DNA from: Lachancea kluyveri NRRL Y-12651
Taxonomy: Eukaryota > Ascomycota > Saccharomycetes > Saccharomycetales > Saccharomycetaceae
DNA: 64,000 nt
Direction of reading: 5' to 3'
Assembly (NCBI GenBank): GCA_000149225.2
Contig: CM000688.1
Span: forward strand, 248,001-312,000
Position 1 is the stretch's first letter. Each line of letters begins with the position of its first letter. Below the pieces are notes generated by a model, which saw only the letters and a program-made list of their open reading frames with translations, was not told the DNA's origin and made no database searches. Positions 20,632 to 30,149 of the stretch are shown piece after piece. The translations under genes and the position numbers were made by a program.

Positions 20632-21945
20632 ATGAGTTTTCTGACCAAGATATTCAAGTTAGGATCGAGGACTACAGCCTCTGCAGCACCAGAAGAGGTC
20701 GAGTATGCTAAATGGACTAAAGAGCAACTAATTGGCAAAGTTTTAGAGCTGGAGAAAGAAAGAAAGAGAGAACTGAAGGAAGAGGATGCACGTCCAATAA
20801 AAAAACGCAAGAGCGACTTAGATGTTCCAGAGAATAGCAGGAAGAAAAAAAAACAGAGAGAATTTGACTTTTCTAAGTATAATACCAGGTTCATTGCATT
20901 AAAATTTGCCTATCTCGGTTGGAATTACAACGGATTAGCCATTCAAAAAGACCCAACTCCTCTCCCTACAGTTGAGGGTACAATTTTGGAGGCTATGAAT
21001 AAATGTAGGCTAGTTCCATCTATGATTCCGCAAGAGTATAATTTTAGTAGATGTGGTAGAACGGATAAAGGTGTGAGTGCGATGAACCAGGTAATTTCCT
21101 TGAGAGTAAGATCCAACCTGACAGATGAAGAACAAAAAGACGCGCTGAATGATTCTAAGGAACTCCAGTACGTTCACATTTTAAACCAAGTTCTTCCAGA
21201 TGATATCAGGGTTTCTGCAGTATGCTTAAGACCTCCAAAGGGGTTTGATGCTAGATTCAGTTGTCAGCACCGCCACTACAAATATTTATTCCACAAAGAT
21301 GGCTTAGATATCAAAAGAATGGAGAAAGCGGCCAGGCTTTATGAAGGTGAACACGACTTCAGAAACTTCTGTAAATTGGACGGTTCTAAACAGATTACTA
21401 ACTACAAAAGAACGATCTTAAGTTCGAAAATTTTGCAAGTCGATAATGACTTTTATTGTTTTGATTTAGTCGGTTCTGCATTTCTATGGCACCAGGTTCG
21501 CTGCATGATGGCTACCTTATTCCTTGTAGGTCAAAACCTGGAAGAGCCGGTTCTGATACAAAAAATGCTTGATATTGAGAAAATGCCGAGAAAACCAATC
21601 TATGAAATGGCCAGCGATGTGCCGTTAATATTGTATGATTGCAAGTTTCCAGAAATGGAATGGACTCAGGCAGAGTTAGACAGTCATAAAACTGCCAAGT
21701 ATGGTAATACTGTCTATTCCCTGGCCTTGGGGTACCAGTTAAAGGCTACGGTATCTAAGATTTTTAAGGATGTGTTACCGACCGCTACTGCTACAGAAAC
21801 TCAAGATCGGACCAGAATTAATTTGGGCGATGGGAAAGGGAAAGTTGTTTCCCAGTACCAAAAAATGTTAGAAAGAGGAGTAATGGACTCTGTTACCACC
21901 GTAAATGAGAAATTTAAAAAACGTAAGGCTAGAAACAGAAAATGA
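20632..21945 (+). CDS. DEG1: Deg1/Pus3, tRNA pseudouridine-38/39 synthase
   Basis: The product has 437 residues; S. cerevisiae Deg1 (YFL001W) has 442. It is of the TruA family. The catalytic aspartate is D145 in SRCGRTDKGVSAMNQ. GWNYNGLA and FDARFSCQHRHYKYLF are further family blocks, and FLWHQVRCMM is the conserved C-terminal segment. The enzyme makes pseudouridine at positions 38 and 39 of the tRNA anticodon arm. The N-terminal 80 residues are a basic, poorly conserved extension. In S. cerevisiae it is the gene next to CEN6; here SNF8 and HAT1 lie between it and the centromere. Confidence 0.96.
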   Translation: MSFLTKIFKLGSRTTASAAPEEVEYAKWTKEQLIGKVLELEKERKRELKEEDARPIKKRKSDLDVPENSRKKKKQREFDFSKYNTRFIALKFAYLGWNYNGLAIQKDPTPLPTVEGTILEAMNKCRLVPSMIPQEYNFSRCGRTDKGVSAMNQVISLRVRSNLTDEEQKDALNDSKELQYVHILNQVLPDDIRVSAVCLRPPKGFDARFSCQHRHYKYLFHKDGLDIKRMEKAARLYEGEHDFRNFCKLDGSKQITNYKRTILSSKILQVDNDFYCFDLVGSAFLWHQVRCMMATLFLVGQNLEEPVLIQKMLDIEKMPRKPIYEMASDVPLILYDCKFPEMEWTQAELDSHKTAKYGNTVYSLALGYQLKATVSKIFKDVLPTATATETQDRTRINLGDGKGKVVSQYQKMLERGVMDSVTTVNEKFKKRKARNRK

Positions 21946-22014
21946 GCTGCCCATGATCCAGTAATTTTAATTTCCTCTTGTACTATTATATAATCTTATA
22001 ATTTGCTGTTTAAA

Positions 22015-22728
22015 CTACTTAGTGTGCATAATCCATGAGGGATCCCAGTAAAGAATCTCATCCTCCGCCTGGTCATCGATCCACAACAAACCATTCGCCA
22101 CCATCTCCTCCAACACAGCTTTGCTTCTTACAGTCTTCCAACTCATATTTGCTCTTAAGATTGATATGCTGGCATACCCTAAGATGGAACAGATTTCCAG
22201 TATATTAGTTTGATCGCTAGTTAACTCATTCGGTACACTCCTCAGAAACTTCTTGCCTCCGATAGTGAATACCTCAAATCCGCCATCTAAGCTCTGTAAC
22301 ATATTAACTGATTTCTCGAGATCCTCCATCTCAACTTTTAAACGCTTAAAATAACCTTTATGAAGTTCATCAAAGGATATCACGCCTCCATTCAAATCCT
22401 TAGTTTTTCTGCAGATTTCTATAATTTTAACACAAAGCTCATAGTAGAAATCATCCACATCAAACAAATGCCTATCTTTATCAAACAAAGAAAGGGGGTC
22501 TATCCCAATTGAAGAGCACATTCTGATAAATTTACCTCTAAATTCTGGGTTTTCACGTAGTTCTTTATTATGCTCTTTGGCAAAGGTTATTAGACGCTCC
22601 TGAAATACTGCCAACTGATCTTTAAGTTCCTGGGCCTGTCTGCCTAAAATACCAGTACCCACGTCCTCATACTTGTTTTCTTTATCCACATCAAAAGCCG
22701 CTAGGCCAAATTTTTGCATGGAATTCAT
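22015..22728 (-). CDS. SNF8: Snf8/Vps22, ESCRT-II subunit
   Basis: The product has 237 residues; S. cerevisiae Snf8 (YPL002C) has 233. Conserved blocks are FGLAAFD at the N-terminus, MCSSIGIDPLSLF in the first winged helix, CRKTKDLNGGVISF, and MVANGLLWIDDQ..YWDPSWI at the end. With Vps25 and Vps36 it forms ESCRT-II for sorting ubiquitinated cargo at endosomes. There are Mets at residues 1 and 4; the S. cerevisiae protein starts at the equivalent of the second. Divergent from HAT1. Confidence 0.96.
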   Translation of the reverse strand: MNSMQKFGLAAFDVDKENKYEDVGTGILGRQAQELKDQLAVFQERLITFAKEHNKELRENPEFRGKFIRMCSSIGIDPLSLFDKDRHLFDVDDFYYELCVKIIEICRKTKDLNGGVISFDELHKGYFKRLKVEMEDLEKSVNMLQSLDGGFEVFTIGGKKFLRSVPNELTSDQTNILEICSILGYASISILRANMSWKTVRSKAVLEEMVANGLLWIDDQAEDEILYWDPSWIMHTK

Positions 22729-22893
22729 TGCTTGTTAGCAGTTTCAGAAGTAAATGTTGAACTAAGGCTTGTCCGTTCAAGGTGCTGGAAGAAGCCGAAG
22801 CTTCCTGCAAAAGTTGGCGAAACTTTTCTCAGCAACACGAGAAATATCTCCACCTAGCTTTTCAGAGAAACACAAGGGACCGAGATTTTAAGA

Positions 22894-24093
22894 ATGAATG
22901 AATTTCAAACTATCAATGACATGAAACCTGAAGCATGGACCACTTCTTCTAACGATGCTTTAAAGCTATCCTTAGTTGATCAGGATGGTGCTATTCAGTT
23001 CAACCCGACCTTTACCTACCCGATATTTGGTAGCTCAGAACAGATTTTTGGGTATAAGGGACTGCATGTTTATTTAGCCTTCGACTCAATTACTTTCAAA
23101 CCATTTGTGAATCTCAAATATACCTCGAAGCTAGATGGGGAGGTTGAGCAAGTTCAGGAGAAATTATTAGAGTTTCTCCCAAATCACGACGCAATAATCA
23201 AGGATGAGGAAAAATGGGTCAATGAATTCCGTAAAGAGCAAGAAAACTTTACACTACCAGATGACCAGTCCAAGATCTTCGAGTATAGCGCAGACGGTGA
23301 AAACTTCGCTGTTTATAGAACCAAACTGTCAGATGAATCTATAAAGAAACTACACCGCCGTATGCGAATTTTCACACTATTGTTCATTGAATCGGCTTCT
23401 TACATTGATGAAAATGATGATACCTGGGATATTTTCATTTCATTTAATAAAGTCACCAAACAGTGTGTAGGCTACACTACCGCATACCAATATTGGAGAT
23501 ATATGGGTGCTGCAGAGTTCGACAACTCGCAAGTTGCACCTAAGAGGGCCAAAATTTCACAGTTTCTGATCTTTCCGCCTTATCAAGGTAAGAAGCATGG
23601 ATCGGCTCTTTACAATGCGGTATTCAATTTATGGTTAAAAGATTCGCAGATTACAGAAGTTACTATAGAGGATCCAAACGAAGGTTTTGACGATCTTAGA
23701 GATCGCAACGATTTAAAACGCTTGTACGATACTGGATTATTTGATCAGATTCCTGATCAGTTGCCAATTCAAGAATCTTGGTTAGAGAGCAAAAGATCAG
23801 AACTGAAACTTGAGAGGAGACAATTCATGAGACTTCTTGAAATGATTCTCCTTCACAACAATTCTCCAAATTTTAGGCTACAAGTCAAGAAAAGGTTGTT
23901 CGAAAAAAACTACGATGTACTTGCTGATATGGATGTTCCTAATCGCAACGACAAATTACAGACAGCTTTTCAATCATTAAAAGAGGATTATTTACGTATT
24001 CTTTCGGCAGTCACATTTGCAAAACGTAAAAGAGAAGACCATTCTCAATTCGAGGACTCAGTTAAGAAAACAAGAACACTTGCCTCTCAATAA
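22894..24093 (+). CDS. HAT1: Hat1, type B histone H4 acetyltransferase
   Basis: The product has 399 residues; S. cerevisiae Hat1 (YPL001W) has 374. It contains the Hat1 N-terminal domain (residues about 5-150) and a GNAT fold with the acetyl-CoA-binding segment QFLIFPPYQGKKHGSALYNA. The segment ITEVTIEDPNEGFDDLRDRND is diagnostic of Hat1. With Hat2 it acetylates newly made H4 at K5/K12. The C-terminal tail is basic (FAKRKRED). As in S. cerevisiae, it is the last gene before the centromere. Confidence 0.96.
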   Translation: MNEFQTINDMKPEAWTTSSNDALKLSLVDQDGAIQFNPTFTYPIFGSSEQIFGYKGLHVYLAFDSITFKPFVNLKYTSKLDGEVEQVQEKLLEFLPNHDAIIKDEEKWVNEFRKEQENFTLPDDQSKIFEYSADGENFAVYRTKLSDESIKKLHRRMRIFTLLFIESASYIDENDDTWDIFISFNKVTKQCVGYTTAYQYWRYMGAAEFDNSQVAPKRAKISQFLIFPPYQGKKHGSALYNAVFNLWLKDSQITEVTIEDPNEGFDDLRDRNDLKRLYDTGLFDQIPDQLPIQESWLESKRSELKLERRQFMRLLEMILLHNNSPNFRLQVKKRLFEKNYDVLADMDVPNRNDKLQTAFQSLKEDYLRILSAVTFAKRKREDHSQFEDSVKKTRTLASQ

Positions 24094-24170
24094 AAAGTCG
24101 AGTCTTTAAGTATGTATTAGTAGCATAAAATACAAATTTATTGAAAAAAAAAAAAAGCAAAATGGCATGC

Positions 24171-24367
24171 ATCACGTGAACTAAAAATACAAGATTTTAC
24201 TTTTATAAAACCTTAAAATATATTTTAAACGTTGTTAAAAAATATTAAATGTAAATATTAATTATTTATATATTGTATATATTTAGTTTTCTTGTAAACT
24301 ATAAACAAAAAATAGTATACAATGTATTTAAAAAAATGTTTTGTTTGAGAATTCCGAAAAAAGAAAA
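24171..24367 (+). other. Point centromere (CDEI-CDEII-CDEIII), ancestor of the CEN6/CEN16 pair
   Basis: CDEI is ATCACGTG at 24171-24178, a perfect RTCACRTG. CDEIII begins at 24342 with TGTTTGAGAATTCCGAAA and continues into an A-rich tail to about 24367. It keeps the invariant CCG, the TTCCGAAA core and the G at position 8, in the correct spacing. Between them lie about 163 bp of CDEII with about 12 percent G+C. S. cerevisiae CDEII is 78-86 bp; a CDEII near 160 bp is known from Kluyveromyces lactis. The flanks are HAT1 on one side and LOC1/CIT3 on the other, the genes that flank CEN16 and CEN6 in S. cerevisiae. Confidence 0.93.
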
Positions 24368-24706
24368 TATTTTATGGATAATGATATAAATAAAATTAAA
24401 TGCAGTTATGTAAACGTACACTATGACATTCATTTAGCTACAGGGTGCTGTTACGGTTGACACTTAAATTATGTATTATTCTGTTTTGAAGAAAATAGAC
24501 AGGATGTATTTAAAGCATACTAATCAATAAAATTTCAAAATGTTAGTAAACGTTGCTTGCGTTGTTAAACCTTTTTTTTTTGCAATGATTTTTCCCTTTA
24601 ATAATAATGCACCTGTGCAGTTCAATTCTTTCCAATTAGGATCATGACCGGGTAACATTCAATTCTCAAAAAAAGAAAAAGAAAAGTTAGAAAACTTTTC
24701 AACAAA

Positions 24707-24724
24707 GCTCATCTCATCTCATCA
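24707..24724. promoter_or_regulatory. PAC-like repeats, LOC1 promoter
   Basis: Three overlapping copies of CTCATC lie 59-76 bp upstream of the LOC1 ATG. An RRPE-like GAAAACTTTTCA sits just before them, at about 24690-24701. Loc1 is a ribosome-biogenesis factor, so a Ribi-type promoter is expected. Confidence 0.65.
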
Positions 24725-24782
24725 TATTATTAATGAGATAGATAACCGTAGTGATCCAACACATTCTTAAAGTACTGTAATA

Positions 24783-25403
24783 ATGGCTCCTAAACAATCT
24801 AAAACCGCAAAGAGGGCTTCGAAACAAAACCAAAAAAGAGATGTAGAACCAGAAGTGTTCCAAGACTCACAGGCCAGAAATCAGATGGCCAACGTGCCTA
24901 AATTGACAGAAAAGTCTGCTGTTCGTAAACCCAGTAGGTTGCAAGTCAAAAAAGAACAAGCAAAGGCTAGATTATATGGTAGTCAGAAGAAGAAGGAGAA
25001 GGTTTATTCAGAAAAAGAGTTGAACATACCCACCCTAAACAGAGCAATTGTTCCCGGAGTCAAAATCAAGAGAGGTAAGAAAGGTAAGAAGTTTGTGGGT
25101 GACCATGATCTAATAACCCTGAACAGGCTGATCAAGACTATTGGTGATAAAAATGACGAAATTACCGAGAGTAAATTGGAAAAAGCTAGAAGGCTAGAGG
25201 AGATCAGAGATTTGAAAAAACAAGAAATTGAAAGAAAAGAAGAGGCCAAAAAGAACAAGTTAGATGAGAAGAAGGTCGAAATTAAGCACAAAGCTTCTGT
25301 TGCCAGAACTTTACGTAGGAAAAATAAGAGAGATGAAGGAAGAAGTGAATCCGAAACCATCTCCGAAAAACCTAAGGGTAAAAAGACAGTCAGCTTCGCT
25401 TAA
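24783..25403 (+). CDS. LOC1: Loc1, nuclear mRNA localisation / 60S biogenesis protein
   Basis: The product has 206 residues; S. cerevisiae Loc1 (YFR001W) has 204. It is very lysine-rich. The middle holds the conserved block [30 protein letters not shown], followed by a long charged helix. Loc1 binds double-stranded RNA, acts in nucleolar pre-60S assembly and is needed for ASH1 mRNA localisation. It is the gene next to CEN6 on the right arm in S. cerevisiae. Here it sits beside the centromere and directly before CIT3, which holds the same place beside CEN16. Confidence 0.93.
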   Translation: MAPKQSKTAKRASKQNQKRDVEPEVFQDSQARNQMANVPKLTEKSAVRKPSRLQVKKEQAKARLYGSQKKKEKVYSEKELNIPTLNRAIVPGVKIKRGKKGKKFVGDHDLITLNRLIKTIGDKNDEITESKLEKARRLEEIRDLKKQEIERKEEAKKNKLDEKKVEIKHKASVARTLRRKNKRDEGRSESETISEKPKGKKTVSFA

Positions 25404-25720
25404 ATTTCCTATGACTCGTAATTCAATTTTAGGGTAAGAGCCCTTGTTTTCATGGATTGGACCGCGCGTCAGTGTCAGCAACTTTTTTTACTCCAACCTC
25501 AACTCCTTGACAACTATAGTATCTGAATATGCTGGCATTCGGCATAATCTGATGTCCAAGAGATCGTGCAGTCACAAGTTCTTTTACTCCTCTTGAAAAT
25601 TCTGAAGCCAGATTAAATGTATATAAGAGAGGGATTAACGGATTAAGGGACTAGTCTCATCTTTATTAATTACTGTGTAGATTACATCACTTCTTACCTG
25701 AAAGATATAAGAAAAAGAGA
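25404..25720. other. Intergenic, CIT3 promoter
   Basis: These 317 bp include a TATA-like TATATAAG at 25620-25627, about 95 bp before the CIT3 ATG. No other clear factor site was recognised. Confidence 0.45.
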
Positions 25721-27148
25721 ATGCAGACTAGGCCATTTTTGAGCAGATGCTTCCTCACTACTTCAAATTTACGTTTGCAGCATAAAGGCTTGAAAGCGAC
25801 CTTAAAAGCTCTCATTCCAGCTAGGCGTGATGAGCTCGTAAATCTTAAAAAGAATTACGGCGATGTCAGAGTGGATGAAATAACAGTCGGAAGCATAATT
25901 GGAGGTATGAGAGGAAACAAATCAATGTTTTGGGATGGTACTACTTTGGACCCTCAAGAAGGAATCAAGTTCCGGGGCAAAACAATCCAGGAATGTCAGA
26001 ATTTGTTACCAGGAGATCCTAGAGAGAAAGGAAAAAGTGAGTTCTTACCCGAGTCTATGTTATGGTTTTTAATGACTGGCGAAGTTCCAACTGTACAACA
26101 AACTGGAGGCCTTGTTCGTGAGTTAGCACAAAGGGGCAAGAATTTACCGGTTTATACGGAGAGAATCATGGATAATTTGCCTAAGGATATGCACCCAATG
26201 ACCCAATTGGCCATTGGATTGGCATCAATGAACAAGAGTTCCTTATTCTCGGCTAAGTACCAAGAAGGCACGATCGGTAAAGGTGATTACTGGGAATTTG
26301 TATACGAAGATGCCTTGAATTTGATTTCTGCTTTACCTCTGTTGACCGGTAAAATATACTCCAACATTGTGAATGACGGTGAGCCTCTCGGGCAATTTAA
26401 TCCTGATCGGGATTGGAGTTACAATATTGCGTCCCTATTAGGTATGACCTTTAGGGACTCTGTAAACAAGCAACATATGACTGCAGATCAATGCGAAGAT
26501 TTTACCAATTTGGTTAGACTATATTGTGGGATACATGTTGACCACGAGGGTGGGAACGTTTCTGCACATACAACCCATTTAGTAGGTAGTGCCTTAAGCG
26601 ATCCATACTTGAGCTACTCATCAGGTATTATGGGACTTGCTGGTCCACTACATGGATTGGCTGCTCAAGAAGTCGTACGTTTCTTGGTTGAGATGAACTC
26701 TGAAATAGAATCCCCAGAAAACGAGAAACAGGTGGAAGAATACTTGTGGAAGATTTTAAAATCCAATAGAGTTATTCCAGGATACGGTCACGCAGTTCTA
26801 CGTAAACCGGACCCCCGCTTTGAGGCCATGCTGAGGTTTGTAGAAGATAGGCAGCAAGAGTTTGCACAGGACAAAAATGTGCAATTAATGAAGAAAATGT
26901 CACAGGTTGCTCCCAAGGTGTTGGCCAAGCATGGTAAGACTAAGAATCCATTTCCGAATGTAGACTCTGCCTCTGGAATTTTGTTTCATCATTACGGTAT
27001 TCAGGAGTTGCTGTTCTTTACTGTTATCTTTGGTTGTTCAAGGTCAATTGGCCCATTAACTCAGCTTGTATGGGACCGCGCTCTTGGGTTGCCCATAGAG
27101 AGACCGAAGAGTGTTGACCTAAACACTATAAGATCGCTATGTAAGTAA
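25721..27148 (+). CDS. CIT3: Cit3, mitochondrial citrate/2-methylcitrate synthase
   Basis: The product has 475 residues; S. cerevisiae Cit3 (YPR001W) has 486. The presequence is MQTRPFLSRCFLTTSNLRLQ. Catalytic residues by family are H275 (VDHEGGN), H357 (GYGHAVLRKPDPR) and D415 (FPNVDSASG). Cit3 condenses propionyl-CoA, and acetyl-CoA, with oxaloacetate in the mitochondrion, the first step of the methylcitrate cycle. The C-terminus lacks a peroxisomal signal and ends DLNTIRSLCK. It lies next to PDH1 on the same strand, as in S. cerevisiae. Confidence 0.95.
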   Translation: MQTRPFLSRCFLTTSNLRLQHKGLKATLKALIPARRDELVNLKKNYGDVRVDEITVGSIIGGMRGNKSMFWDGTTLDPQEGIKFRGKTIQECQNLLPGDPREKGKSEFLPESMLWFLMTGEVPTVQQTGGLVRELAQRGKNLPVYTERIMDNLPKDMHPMTQLAIGLASMNKSSLFSAKYQEGTIGKGDYWEFVYEDALNLISALPLLTGKIYSNIVNDGEPLGQFNPDRDWSYNIASLLGMTFRDSVNKQHMTADQCEDFTNLVRLYCGIHVDHEGGNVSAHTTHLVGSALSDPYLSYSSGIMGLAGPLHGLAAQEVVRFLVEMNSEIESPENEKQVEEYLWKILKSNRVIPGYGHAVLRKPDPRFEAMLRFVEDRQQEFAQDKNVQLMKKMSQVAPKVLAKHGKTKNPFPNVDSASGILFHHYGIQELLFFTVIFGCSRSIGPLTQLVWDRALGLPIERPKSVDLNTIRSLCK

Positions 27149-27683
27149 AAGCTACTGCTACAGCTTTTTTTTAAAAACTCTTATCATACATATGTCACTT
27201 CCTTGGAATGAGGTTTAGCTTGCACTTTATAATACAATAATAATCAAAACCCTTGAACAATCCCATGCTGACACCATTCGCATGTGTACCGGCAATTAAC
27301 GCGGTTTACAAAAACTCCGGGGTCCAGCGATAGGTACACCCCCCCGCAAAAACCAAAAAAGTGGAGAGAACCGCCAAGCCGCTCAATGCTTTGAAGCGAT
27401 GACATGAACAGGGGGATAGCAGAGGGTGAATATAGTATCTTTCGGGGCGATTAGATCATGCGCTTGCTGTGACTAAAGTTAGCCGTTTCGGATACCATAA
27501 ACCTATAGTGAAGCAAAGAATAGAGTCAATTCTAGTAGAGGTTAAAAAATGACCATTCAAAAAACGGAGGCTGGGCATGGAAGGAGTCGAGAAAAGTATA
27601 TAAGTACTCTCAATAAAAGAGAATAACTGGAAACAAGAAAATCAGCTAACAGAGAATCATATATACTATTAAATCGTCTAACA
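27149..27683. other. Intergenic, PDH1 promoter
   Basis: These 535 bp contain CCCCGCAAAAA at 27342-27352, a full match to the complement of the Mig1 glucose-repressor consensus (WWWWWSYGGGG). They also hold AACTCCGGGG at 27313-27322, a motif that recurs upstream of ICL2. A TATA-like TATATAAG lies near 27597. Confidence 0.6.
27342..27352 (-). promoter_or_regulatory. Mig1-type glucose-repression site upstream of PDH1
   Basis: CCCCGCAAAAA fits CCCCRSWWWWW exactly, with the A-rich flank that Mig1 sites need. It lies 332 bp before the PDH1 ATG. In S. cerevisiae the methylcitrate genes are glucose-repressed (established knowledge); direct Mig1 action here is inferred. Confidence 0.6.
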
Positions 27684-29258
27684 ATGATATCCTCCGGAGC
27701 CAGGGCTACAAGTTCTGCATGCAAAAGTTTACACACAATAACTACAGTAAAGGCTTTTCTCTCTTCCACCTCTGGCCACAGAGCAAAAGCTTCTATAAAA
27801 GACAATAAGAGACCTGAACCTGACCAAGTGCTAAAAGACATCGCATCTTATGTGCACAACACCCCTATCACATCTCCTGATGCTTTCGAAACTGCTAAGT
27901 TATGTTTCCTTGATACCTTGGGATGTGGGCTTGCTGCCCTTAAGTATGATCAATCTCGAGCAATTATTAAACCTATTGTACCAGGGACTATTGTTCCAAA
28001 CGGTACTAAAATTCCTGGCACTAAATACAGAATGGATCCGGTAAGAGGTGCTTTTGCCATAGGCACTTTGGTTCGCTGGCTGGACTATAATGACTGCTGG
28101 CTGGCTGCTGAATGGGGCCATCCGTCTGACAACCTAGGTGGTATTATAGCAGTGGGAGATTACCTCACAAGACTTTCAAAAGCAACTGGCGGAGAAGATG
28201 GTAGATTCTTCACTGTAAGAGATATCTTGGAGGCCATGATTAAAGCCCACGAAATCCAAGGCATTATTGCATTGGAGAACTCCTTTAACAAAGTTGGATT
28301 AGACCATGTCGTATTGGTAAAGGTTGCTACTACAGCCGTTGTTTCAAAGATGTTAGGTTTAACTGAAGAGCAAACTGTCGAAGCATTATCTCAAGCTTTT
28401 GTCGATGGTCAGTCTTTGAGAACTTACAGACATTCTCCAAATACCGGGTCCAGAAAATCGTGGGCTGCTGGCGATGCAGTATCCAGAGCTGTTAACTTGG
28501 CGTTTTTAGTAAAAAATGGTCACGTTGGTACCATCCCATCTGTATTAACTGCAAAAACTTGGGGTTTCTATGATGTTCTTTTCAAAGGTAAGCCATTCAG
28601 TTTCAAACAAAGAAACAGCTATGGTTCCTACGTAATGGAAAATGTCCTGTTCAAAATTTCCTACCCTGCAGAATTTCATGCTCAAACTGCAGTAGAGGCT
28701 GCAATGAAAGTGAATGCCAAGTTGAATAGTTCAGGAAAGTCTTACAAGGATATCAAATCTGTTAGAATTAGAACTCAAGAAGCCGCAGTTAGAATTATCG
28801 ACAAAACCGGTCCATTATACAATTACGCAGACAGAGACCATTGTATCCAGTACATGACGGCTATTCCGTTAATATATGGTAGATTAACTGCTGATGATTA
28901 CAGTGACGAGATTGCGAAGAATCCCGCAATTGATGAATTAAGAGCAAAAATGTACTGTGTTAAGGACGACCAATTCACGTTGGACTATCACAATCCAGAG
29001 ATGAGATCTATCTCCAATGCCCTATTGGTTGAATTAGAAGATGGAACTAGTTTAGAAGAAGAAATTGTTGAGTACCCAGTGGGGCATAGATTCAGAAGAA
29101 AGGAAGGTGTCCCATTATTATTAGAGAAATTCTACACTCACCTATCCCAGCATTTCAAAGGCGACTTGGAGAAGGTCGAGACTATTATGTCATCAAGCTT
29201 AGATGAAGGCTTCGAAAATATGAGTATCGACGAATACGTAAACTTGTACTGCAAGTGA
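27684..29258 (+). CDS. PDH1: Pdh1, mitochondrial 2-methylcitrate dehydratase (PrpD family)
   Basis: The product has 524 residues; S. cerevisiae Pdh1 (YPR002W) has 516. It is an MmgE/PrpD-family protein with blocks CFLDTLGCGLAALKYD, RGAFAIGTLVRWLDYNDCWLAAEWGHPSDNLGGI, SWAAGDAVSRAVNLAFL and YPAEFHAQTAVEAA. A serine/threonine-rich presequence of about 35 residues precedes the domain. By family it dehydrates 2-methylcitrate to 2-methyl-cis-aconitate. It follows CIT3, which makes the substrate; ICL2, the last step of the same route, is about 18 kb further on. Confidence 0.96.
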   Translation: MISSGARATSSACKSLHTITTVKAFLSSTSGHRAKASIKDNKRPEPDQVLKDIASYVHNTPITSPDAFETAKLCFLDTLGCGLAALKYDQSRAIIKPIVPGTIVPNGTKIPGTKYRMDPVRGAFAIGTLVRWLDYNDCWLAAEWGHPSDNLGGIIAVGDYLTRLSKATGGEDGRFFTVRDILEAMIKAHEIQGIIALENSFNKVGLDHVVLVKVATTAVVSKMLGLTEEQTVEALSQAFVDGQSLRTYRHSPNTGSRKSWAAGDAVSRAVNLAFLVKNGHVGTIPSVLTAKTWGFYDVLFKGKPFSFKQRNSYGSYVMENVLFKISYPAEFHAQTAVEAAMKVNAKLNSSGKSYKDIKSVRIRTQEAAVRIIDKTGPLYNYADRDHCIQYMTAIPLIYGRLTADDYSDEIAKNPAIDELRAKMYCVKDDQFTLDYHNPEMRSISNALLVELEDGTSLEEEIVEYPVGHRFRRKEGVPLLLEKFYTHLSQHFKGDLEKVETIMSSSLDEGFENMSIDEYVNLYCK

Positions 29259-30149
29259 GTACTAAACACAAACTATGACTTATTCATTTTAACAAATTTG
29301 TATGTTTATAAAGAAACGAATTAAAATGAGAAAAAAAAAAGTTAGGCTTTAGGAAGGTGTTTCGATTGCAATTAGCATATGCGCAAGGACGTGATGAGCT
29401 CTTCTTTAAGAGGAAGAGATTTTCGTTGGTATAATAGAACGATTGCAAATGAGGTCTAAGAACATTTTGTGCTCAAAAGTTTCTTGCCAAATGGTTCTTA
29501 ATCACAATTGTGGTTTATTTTCCCTGCTACCTGGAAAAGCATCGCATTTTTCATCGCCACCACTCAAGTCCTGTTGATTTCAAGAGTTTGGAGATCGTCT
29601 GATTCGGCTATAAACTTTTACAAATCCCCATCATTCAAAATCAAGGTGTCTAAAATTTAGACACGCTGAAAAGGTTCGGGCTCTATCGCTTTTACGCAAG
29701 TATGTTCAGGATTTTATAGTTTTGCTTACTCGTCTTCCGTAGGTCGTAGGAAGTTGGGTGTGGCACAAACGAAGTAAATAATATGACTGCGACATAATAG
29801 AGAGAAGCTTTAATGTTTCGGGAACATTCGGGCTGGACTATGTATAGTTACAGTACGTTAAGTAATTGCGTTTATAACAACTATTCTCGTCTATAAAATA
29901 CATACATATATATACATCTTCTAACGGTGTGCTCATACTCGCCTCAAGTCCTCGGGAAAGGCCTATGAAAGGCATTTACAACGACGTCAATATTGAAATT
30001 TCTGGCTTTTCAACTATATGCGTAGGTAGCGATTTTTGAACCGGGTAATAATATTATCATGAAAATTTTCATAGAAAAAGGTAAATAAAACAGCCTCCTG
30101 GTAATAGAATTGTGAGATCATTCAAGGGCTGGAAAACAACTTATCAGAA
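29259..30149. other. Intergenic PDH1-NIC96
   Basis: These 891 bp are unusually long for this genome. I see no RNA gene and no convincing frame. A perfect 12-bp palindrome, TGAAAATTTTCA, at 30060-30071 lies 79 bp before the NIC96 ATG and resembles an RRPE. Another palindrome, TCTAAAATTTAGA, is near 29649. Confidence 0.4.
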
